Positions 36,161-42,988 of a stretch of 42,988 bases of DNA are shown piece by piece. Under the pieces are notes generated by a model. The model saw only the letters and a program-made list of their open reading frames with translations, ran no database searches and was not told the DNA's origin. Origin of the DNA: Actinomycetota bacterium (GTDB lineage Bacteria > Actinomycetota > Actinomycetes > S36-B12 > UBA5976); NCBI GenBank assembly GCA_947452765.1, contig CANGDR010000014.1, positions 1 through 42,988 of the forward strand, read 5' to 3'. Numbering within the stretch: the first letter of the stretch is position 1; each line of letters begins with the position of its first letter. The translations under genes and the position numbers were made by a program.

Positions 36161-37053
36161 AGGGTAAATCCACCCTTAATTAAGTCTTCTTTAAGAACTT
36201 TTCTTTGTTCGGATGTAGCTGGCACTAGAGGTAACCGCAGCGAACCGCCACCGGTTCTATCCAAGAGATCTAGAGCCGCCTTAACCATGATCGCACCTCC
36301 GGCGCGCGTCATGATGCCTTCCGTGATTGGAACTAATGATTCATTGATCTTGCGAGCAGTTTGCACGTCGTTTGCTTCGATAGCCTCCACCATTGCTCGG
36401 TGACGATCTGCAACTACGTGTCCAGTGACACTTACTACACCAACCGCACCAATTGCGAGCAGCGCCAGGTTTAACGGGTCATCACCTGAGTAATAGGCAA
36501 GATCTGATTGAGACATAATCTGAGAGGCTGCCCACAAATCGCCTTTTGCGTCCTTGTTGGCCAAAATCAATGGATGCTCAGCCAACTTCAACATTGTTTC
36601 ATTTGCAATTGCTACTCCCGAGCGTCCAGGAATGTCATAAACCATCACGGGCAAATCAGTCGAATCAGAAACTGCAACCATGTGCGCATAAATTCCAGCT
36701 TGTGGCGGCTTGTTGTAATACGGAGTGACAACCAGCAGACCATCGGCGCCCGCAGCAGCAGCGTCTTTCGCCAGCAGTATTGAATGCGCAGTGTCATTTG
36801 AACCTGCACCGGCTATTACCTTGGCTCGATCCCCGACTGCGTCAATAACAACTTTTAGTAGTTCTAATTTTTCATGCTCATCGGTGGTTGGTGACTCACC
36901 TGTTGTGCCGTTAACAACTAAGCCATTGTTCCCCAGGTCAATTAACTCATTGGCCAGTTTTGCCGCAGCATCGTAATCGATCTTGGTGCTGTCAGCACTG
37001 AACGGCGTGACCATGGCTGTTAGCACAGTGCCGAATGCATCTACTGCTTTCAT
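36157..37053 (-). CDS. dapA: 4-hydroxy-tetrahydrodipicolinate synthase
   Basis: 298 residues, a TIM-barrel aldolase. Thr50-Thr51 (NGTTGESPT), Tyr139 (VMVYDIPGRSG) and the Schiff-base Lys167 (ILANKDAKGD) are all present. It condenses pyruvate with aspartate semialdehyde, first committed step to lysine and meso-diaminopimelate. The ATG is 16 nt after the thyX stop with only a weak AGG upstream. dapB, the next enzyme, lies 3.7 kb upstream, separated by transporter genes. Confidence 0.96.
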   Translation of the reverse strand: MKAVDAFGTVLTAMVTPFSADSTKIDYDAAAKLANELIDLGNNGLVVNGTTGESPTTDEHEKLELLKVVIDAVGDRAKVIAGAGSNDTAHSILLAKDAAAAGADGLLVVTPYYNKPPQAGIYAHMVAVSDSTDLPVMVYDIPGRSGVAIANETMLKLAEHPLILANKDAKGDLWAASQIMSQSDLAYYSGDDPLNLALLAIGAVGVVSVTGHVVADRHRAMVEAIEANDVQTARKINESLVPITEGIMTRAGGAIMVKAALDLLDRTGGGSLRLPLVPATSEQRKVLKEDLIKGGFTL

Positions 37054-37069
37054 TGCGATACCTATTCTC

Positions 37070-37789
37070 TTAGGGAGCTACGCGACCATTTGCCACAAAC
37101 GAAGCATGCGTTAATGGCATCAGTTTCTTAAATTCTTCCTCGTACTTTTCAGCGACCATTTCGATTTCTCGCTGTGGGAATGATGGGAAGTGCGAACCTT
37201 CCGCCTTGCGACGCAAGCTGATGAAATTCATTAAAGCGCGAGCGTTCATAGTGACATAAGCCGACGAATAAATGGTCACGGGTAGAACTATGCGGGCTAC
37301 TTCGCGCGCAACTCCAGCTTCCAGCATATTTTCATATGCTTCGTAAGCACTCTCACAAACTTTTTTAGTTTGCTGAGTTACCAATTCGAATTGCTCGGCA
37401 GTGCCATCAACAAATTCGTAGGCACCCGCCTTACCAATCTGGATCAATTTACGATCAGGACCAGGCACATAGAACATTGGCTCTAATTTCTTATAGCGCC
37501 CTGACTCTTCGTTGTAACTTGCCATGCGATGACGAAAATGTTCGCGCCACATAAAAATTGGAGCCTGGACGAAAAACGTAAAATTTGAGTGTTCGAACGG
37601 GCTGCCATGGCGATCCCGCATCAGGTAATTGATTAATCCCGCTGATTTGGTTACATCTTCATTGGGGTCTACCGTGGCTTGTTCACCCTTGGTTGAAACT
37701 CGCGCAGCCCAAAGGACGTCAGCATCGCCGGCTGAATGCTTAACTAATTCGACGGTTACGTCGCTGCGAAATGAGATTTGGTCCACCAC
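37070..37789 (-). CDS. thyX: Flavin-dependent thymidylate synthase ThyX
   Basis: 239 residues. The ThyX motif RHRxxSxNxxSxR is at 86-98 (RHRMASYNEESGR). It methylates dUMP using FAD, NADPH and methylene-tetrahydrofolate, releasing tetrahydrofolate rather than dihydrofolate. Start is GTG-GTG, so 37789 or 37786 are both possible; 37789 is exactly 9 nt after the stop of the FTR1 gene, whose TAG begins TAGTCT. There is no Shine-Dalgarno sequence. thyX-dapA-rnj is the usual actinobacterial grouping. Confidence 0.97.
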   Translation of the reverse strand: MVDQISFRSDVTVELVKHSAGDADVLWAARVSTKGEQATVDPNEDVTKSAGLINYLMRDRHGSPFEHSNFTFFVQAPIFMWREHFRHRMASYNEESGRYKKLEPMFYVPGPDRKLIQIGKAGAYEFVDGTAEQFELVTQQTKKVCESAYEAYENMLEAGVAREVARIVLPVTIYSSAYVTMNARALMNFISLRRKAEGSHFPSFPQREIEMVAEKYEEEFKKLMPLTHASFVANGRVAP

Positions 37790-37795
37790 GAGAAA

Positions 37796-37801
37796 AGACT
37801 A
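37796..37801 (-). promoter_or_regulatory. Predicted leaderless -10 of thyX (TAGTCT), overlapping the FTR1 gene stop
   Basis: The TAG stop at 37799-37801 is the first half of TAGTCT; six nt then lead to the thyX GTG. Confidence 0.5.
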
Positions 37802-38662
37802 TCGGGCGCGCTCTTCCATGTCGGCAGACACCTGCGATGTCGCGGAAAGCTGCTCTGAACCAGATTTGGGCTTGCGCAGTAGGAAATATAAAACCAATGC
37901 ACTATATCCGAGGTACCCAACAACTTGAAGTGTGGCAGTTGTCGGCTTCAAGTTGAAAATGCCTGCTGCAAGCGCACTCAAAATTGAGCCTTCGGTAAGC
38001 ACTCCGGTCAGGTTTATAAGTATGTTTTCTCCGCCTGGAAGTAAGCCAACTTCTTGGAATTCATGAATGCCATACGAGAGAACGCCAGCTGCAACAAAAA
38101 CCAACAGGATGCCGGTTATCTTGAAAAACTTCTGCAAATTTATTGTTGCCGTTGAACGGTAAAAGGCCCAACCAAGAACTACAGCAGTGCCGAGTCCCAA
38201 AATCAGGCCAGCTAGAGCTGTCGCTTGGTTGCCAGTTGCATGCGCCGCCGCCCAAAAGAATATTGCAGTTTCCGCACCTTCGCGAAGCACTGCTACAAAT
38301 GCCATGGAAGCAACGGCAAAGCCACCACCGGCTAGCGCCGCAGTATCCAGTTGCGTTCGTAGGTCCGAGCTAATTGTTCGGGCAGAACGTTTCATCCAGA
38401 AAATCATCCAAGTGACAAATCCAACGGCAGTGAACGAAACAACACCTGCAAAAATTGGCTCTAGGTTGACAGCTAGTTCACTTGAAATTGATTCCAGTAG
38501 GACAGCGATCACTATGCTTGCCAGCACAGCGCCAAGCACGCCTTGCCAAACTTTGCGAATGAGTGCAGTTCTCCCAGTTCGCACCAAGTACGTGATCAGG
38601 ATGCTGATCACAAGTGCGGCTTCAATGCCTTCACGAAGGCCAATGAGATAGTTGCCGATCAC
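37799..38662 (-). CDS. FTR1/EfeU-family high-affinity iron permease
   Basis: 287 residues with seven hydrophobic segments. The two REXXE iron-binding motifs are present in membrane segments: REGIE at 10-14 and REGAE at 127-131. FTR1/EfeU proteins move iron through the membrane, normally with a partner: EfeO/EfeB in bacteria, or a multicopper oxidase. No partner is in the window, so it works alone or with a distant gene. The C-terminal ~25 residues are hydrophilic. The start is a GTG, with AAAGGG about 10 nt upstream. A 28-bp palindrome 34 nt before the start suggests metal-responsive control. Confidence 0.9.
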   Translation of the reverse strand: MIGNYLIGLREGIEAALVISILITYLVRTGRTALIRKVWQGVLGAVLASIVIAVLLESISSELAVNLEPIFAGVVSFTAVGFVTWMIFWMKRSARTISSDLRTQLDTAALAGGGFAVASMAFVAVLREGAETAIFFWAAAHATGNQATALAGLILGLGTAVVLGWAFYRSTATINLQKFFKITGILLVFVAAGVLSYGIHEFQEVGLLPGGENILINLTGVLTEGSILSALAAGIFNLKPTTATLQVVGYLGYSALVLYFLLRKPKSGSEQLSATSQVSADMEERAR

Positions 38663-38695
38663 CTTGGTACTGCCCTTTCATTCTGGCTGCCTACT

Positions 38696-38723
38696 ATTTA
38701 TGCAACCTTAAGGTTTCATAAAT
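38696..38723. promoter_or_regulatory. 28-bp near-perfect palindrome upstream of the FTR1 iron permease (candidate operator)
   Basis: Centred at 38709/38710 with core AACCTTAAGGTT (38704-38715) and outer arms ATTTATG (38696-38702) and CATAAAT (38717-38723). Thirteen of fourteen base pairs are complementary, the only mismatch being 38703/38716. It lies in the gap between the EamA and FTR1 genes. On the minus strand the outer arms could include -35-like TTTATG and -10-like TAAATA. It has some likeness to DtxR/IdeR half sites (TTAGGTTA) but no full match. Confidence 0.6.
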
Positions 38724-38789
38724 CAGCCTACCTGCCGATCTGGAAAACCGCAAAGTGAGGGCCGACAAGCCATACCTAAGAAATTGGTT

Positions 38790-39689
38790 CTAAGTCGTGG
38801 TCTTTTTAGCCAAGCGGACGCGAAGTCTTTGAACAACCGAAATGCAGATAATTACGACACTGGCGGCCAACAACGTAGCCCCCGTAACAACCTCACCCAG
38901 CAATATAGCTGACCACAAAAGAGTCAAAAGTGGCTGAAGCAACTGAACTTGGGAACCTTTTGCGACGCCAAGTTCTGCCAGTCCTCGATACCAGGCGAAA
39001 AATCCAAAATACATCGAGCCAAATGCAGTGAACAAAAAGGCAAGCAGCGAAACGGTGGTTACAGTGTGCGTCCCTGCTCCTAGCCAAAGTGAGATTGCAA
39101 AGTAAGGCAACGTGACCGGCAAGGAAAGCACCACGCACCATGAAACTACCTGCCAACCAGACATCAATCTAGTGAGGATCGCCCCTTCGGCATAACCAAT
39201 AGCCGCAGCTATCACTGCTCCCAAAAGATAAAGATTTGAAATTAAAGAGCCGCCCTCTTGGCCACCTCGAAGTAAGGCATAAAAAACTAGCGTCATCGTG
39301 CCGATTGCTGCCGCAATCCAGAAAGTTTTAGGTACCTGCTCGTGTAATCGAAATACTGCCAATACCGCAGTCGCCATTGGTAAACCAGCGGTGATTACCG
39401 CCGCATGCGCGCTAGTGGTTTCCTGCAACGCAAGTGTTGTCAGAATGGGCCAACCAACGACAATGCCACTGGCGGTAACGAGTAGCGGCAAGATCAATCT
39501 GCGATCTGGAAATGGGACTTTGGAGTATCTCAAGAAAGCCAGCGCCAGTAAACCTGCTAGAGCGGCTCGACCAAATGTCAAGGTCCATGGTGAAAAACCC
39601 GGAAGCGCTAACTTGACCATGGGAAGAGTAAATGAAAACACTAGTACGCCTACGAACGCATACCCAAGCCCTCGATAATTGATCGACAC
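38790..39689 (-). CDS. EamA/DMT-family transporter
   Basis: 299 residues with ten hydrophobic segments in two EamA repeats, the second starting near 150 (YLLGAVIAAAIGYAEGAILTRL). These drug/metabolite transporters usually export amino acids or other small metabolites; the substrate cannot be inferred. The N-terminus is short and the C-terminus basic (LRVRLAKKTTT). GTG start, with TACTCT 7 nt upstream. It is divergent from azlC across 34 bp, so both exporter-type genes could respond to one regulator. Confidence 0.88.
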   Translation of the reverse strand: MSINYRGLGYAFVGVLVFSFTLPMVKLALPGFSPWTLTFGRAALAGLLALAFLRYSKVPFPDRRLILPLLVTASGIVVGWPILTTLALQETTSAHAAVITAGLPMATAVLAVFRLHEQVPKTFWIAAAIGTMTLVFYALLRGGQEGGSLISNLYLLGAVIAAAIGYAEGAILTRLMSGWQVVSWCVVLSLPVTLPYFAISLWLGAGTHTVTTVSLLAFLFTAFGSMYFGFFAWYRGLAELGVAKGSQVQLLQPLLTLLWSAILLGEVVTGATLLAASVVIICISVVQRLRVRLAKKTTT

Positions 39690-39723
39690 GCTATCCAGAG
39701 TAGTGCGATAGGTTTAACACACT
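39690..39723. promoter_or_regulatory. Divergent promoter region of the EamA gene and azlC
   Basis: 34 bases. Minus strand: TACTCT (39697-39702) 7 nt before the EamA GTG. Plus strand: TAGGTT (39709-39714) 9 nt before the azlC ATG. Neither gene has a Shine-Dalgarno sequence, so both transcripts would be leaderless or nearly so. Confidence 0.45.
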
Positions 39724-40428
39724 ATGAGCGAAGCCGCCCTTGACTGGATATCTGCGCGCAGCGAAATCGTTCGCAATGCCCTGAGTATCGGCTTTGCTGT
39801 TGCAATGTATGGCTTGTCATTTGGCGCGCTGGGCACCACAACCGGTTTCACCATCGCGCAAACTATGGCCCTGTCGCTTTTGATGTTCACCGGCGCAAGT
39901 CAATTCACTTTAGTTAGCACCATTGCTTCCGGCGGCACCGCGATCACCGCGGTACTTGCCTCTTGGCTAATGGGCACCAGAAATACTGCGTATTCAATGC
40001 GCATGACACCGATCCTGCAGGCTCGAGGACCAGAGAGATTTGTCGCAGTACAGCTAACTATTGACGAGTCCACAGCTATGGGGCTGGCCCAAGATGAGAC
40101 TGCGTTCCAAGGACGCGCTTCTCGACTCGCATTTTGGGCTACCGGACTTTCGGTCTACATTCTCTGGAACACTTCAACCTATATAGGAGCCGTCAGCGTC
40201 TCTGCTATCGGTGATCCAAAGGCATTCGGATTGGATGCAGCGATTGCAGCAGGACTGTTCGCCTTAGTCTGGCCACAAATTAAGTCACGATTGGAATTGT
40301 CTGTAGCGCTAGGCGGAGCACTAGTTGCTCTATGTCTAACGCCAATAGTGCCACCCGGCATTCCAGTTTTGGCCGCGGCTACCGTAGCGATAATTATTGG
40401 CTGGGTCACCACAAGGAACGATGCCTGA
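39724..40428 (+). CDS. azlC: AzlC-family branched-chain amino acid exporter, large subunit
   Basis: 234 residues, about seven hydrophobic segments. The AzlC/YgaZ block FGALGTTTGFTIAQTMALSLLMFTGASQF and the following LMGTRNTAYSMRM are clear. AzlC with AzlD forms a BrnFE-type exporter for branched-chain amino acids and sometimes methionine. It is plus strand, unlike almost all of the window. The small subunit gene overlaps its stop codon. The window also holds the liv importer, so import and export of related amino acids may both be encoded here. Confidence 0.9.
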   Translation: MSEAALDWISARSEIVRNALSIGFAVAMYGLSFGALGTTTGFTIAQTMALSLLMFTGASQFTLVSTIASGGTAITAVLASWLMGTRNTAYSMRMTPILQARGPERFVAVQLTIDESTAMGLAQDETAFQGRASRLAFWATGLSVYILWNTSTYIGAVSVSAIGDPKAFGLDAAIAAGLFALVWPQIKSRLELSVALGGALVALCLTPIVPPGIPVLAAATVAIIIGWVTTRNDA

Positions 40429-40736
40429 TGTGGTTTGCAGTCTTAGCTGGCGCAGCCGGATGTTACTTATTGAAATTTATCGGAAGTGCTGTTCCCGCTC
40501 ACTACCTGGAGCAAGTAACCGTAAAGAAGATAACCTTACTTCTACCAATTTCATTGCTGTCGGCACTTGTTGCAGTTCAGACGCTTGCAGCATCACAAAC
40601 TTTAGTAGTTGACGCGCGCCTACCGGCTCTTGCCATGTCAGCTGTTGCGCTTCGCTTCAAAGCACCATTTATCGTCGTGGTTATAATTTCAGCCGCTACG
40701 GCAGCCGCATTGCGACATTTTGGATTAGCAAATTGA
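40428..40736 (+). CDS. azlD: AzlD-family branched-chain amino acid exporter, small subunit
   Basis: A longer frame opens at 40332 inside azlC, but the ATG at 40428 overlaps the azlC stop as TGATG, has AAGGA about 10 nt upstream and starts directly with the first membrane segment (MWFAVLAGAAGCYLLKFIG). The 102-residue product has about four spans, normal for AzlD/BrnE. The last segment ends AALRHFGLAN. It is convergent with dapB across only 8 bp, with no visible terminator between them. Confidence 0.88.
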   Translation: MWFAVLAGAAGCYLLKFIGSAVPAHYLEQVTVKKITLLLPISLLSALVAVQTLAASQTLVVDARLPALAMSAVALRFKAPFIVVVIISAATAAALRHFGLAN

Positions 40737-40744
40737 GTGGCTGT

Positions 40745-42816
<2,072 letters not shown>

Positions 42817-42819
42817 GTT

Positions 42820-42988
42820 TTAGTCTTCATCTCCAGAATCAGAAGCTCCCTCTTCAGAGCCTTCGACTACTGGAACTAGCGATAGCTTTCCACGCGGATC
42901 AATTTCGGCGATTTCAACGTGAACTTTGTCGCCAATCTTTAAGACGTCTTCCACATTTTCAACGCGCTTTCCACCGGAAAGTTTACGA
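42820..42988 (-). CDS. pnp: Polyribonucleotide nucleotidyltransferase (C-terminal fragment, cut by window edge)
   Basis: Only the last 56 codons are inside the window; I translated them by hand. They read [43 protein letters not shown] followed by an acidic tail [12 protein letters not shown]. This is the end of the S1 RNA-binding domain typical of actinobacterial PNPase (GPSI). PNPase degrades RNA 3'-5' by phosphorolysis. The rest of the gene lies to the right of the window. Confidence 0.9.
   Translation of the reverse strand, partial: RKLSGGKRVENVEDVLKIGDKVHVEIAEIDPRGKLSLVPVVEGSEEGASDSGDED

Noticed and set aside
38696-38723. The FTR1 palindrome as a canonical DtxR/IdeR iron box
   Set aside because: It shares AGGTT-like half sites but not the 19-bp consensus spacing; kept as an unassigned operator.
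38696-38723. The same palindrome as a terminator of the EamA gene
   Set aside because: It is AT-rich, lies about 70 bases after the EamA stop, and is not followed by a T tract in that direction.

Overview
The window is one contiguous stretch of actinobacterial chromosome made almost entirely of conserved housekeeping genes. I count 39 protein genes, two of them cut by the window edges, with no RNA gene, insertion sequence, prophage or CRISPR array. All but three genes lie on the minus strand. Evidence for Actinomycetota: the 4-S1-domain RpsA, the ClgR-type regulator beside cinA and pgsA, ThyX next to dapA and an RNase J, the uvrB-terC-uvrA order, RapZ-YvcK, and a ParA paralogue heading scpA-scpB. 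Base composition looks moderately AT-rich (not counted). Gaps are very short and overlapping starts are common. That suits a streamlined free-living lineage such as the freshwater acI/Nanopelagicales group, but this lineage is inference.

Reading in the direction of transcription (right to left): (1) 42988-34463, pnp (partial), an M16 protease and dapB, then thyX, dapA, rnj. Between dapB and thyX sits an accessory island: divergent azlCD (plus strand) and an EamA transporter, then an FTR1-type iron permease. (2) 34405-28841, ftsK, rimO, pgsA, pncC/cinA, clgR. (3) 28790-20639, xerD, then parA-scpA-scpB-rluB-aroH-tyrA-cmk-der for segregation, pseudouridylation, aromatic amino acid synthesis and ribosome assembly. 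(4) 20465-15307, a complete branched-chain amino acid ABC importer (livK, H, M, G, F). (5) 14797-15219, a plus-strand hotdog thioesterase divergent from polA. (6) 14773-10487, polA and rpsA. (7) 10402-1, coaE-uvrB-terC-uvrA-uvrC-rapZ-yvcK: CoA synthesis, the full UvrABC excision system, a TerC membrane protein and the RapZ-YvcK pair. No intergenic gap exceeds 200 bases.

The window holds no obvious new gene system. Its most interesting feature is at gene starts. Ten genes have a TAnnnT hexamer exactly 6 nt before the start codon and no convincing Shine-Dalgarno sequence, the pattern expected of leaderless transcripts. At four unrelated junctions (coaE/uvrB, terC/uvrA, rluB/aroH, FTR1/thyX) the TAG stop codon of the upstream gene is itself the first half of that -10 hexamer, and the gap is exactly 9 nt each time. 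Other genes (livK, livM, livH, parA, cinA, dapB, azlD) carry clear Shine-Dalgarno sequences, so both initiation modes seem to coexist. A 28-bp near-perfect palindrome upstream of the iron permease is the best candidate operator.
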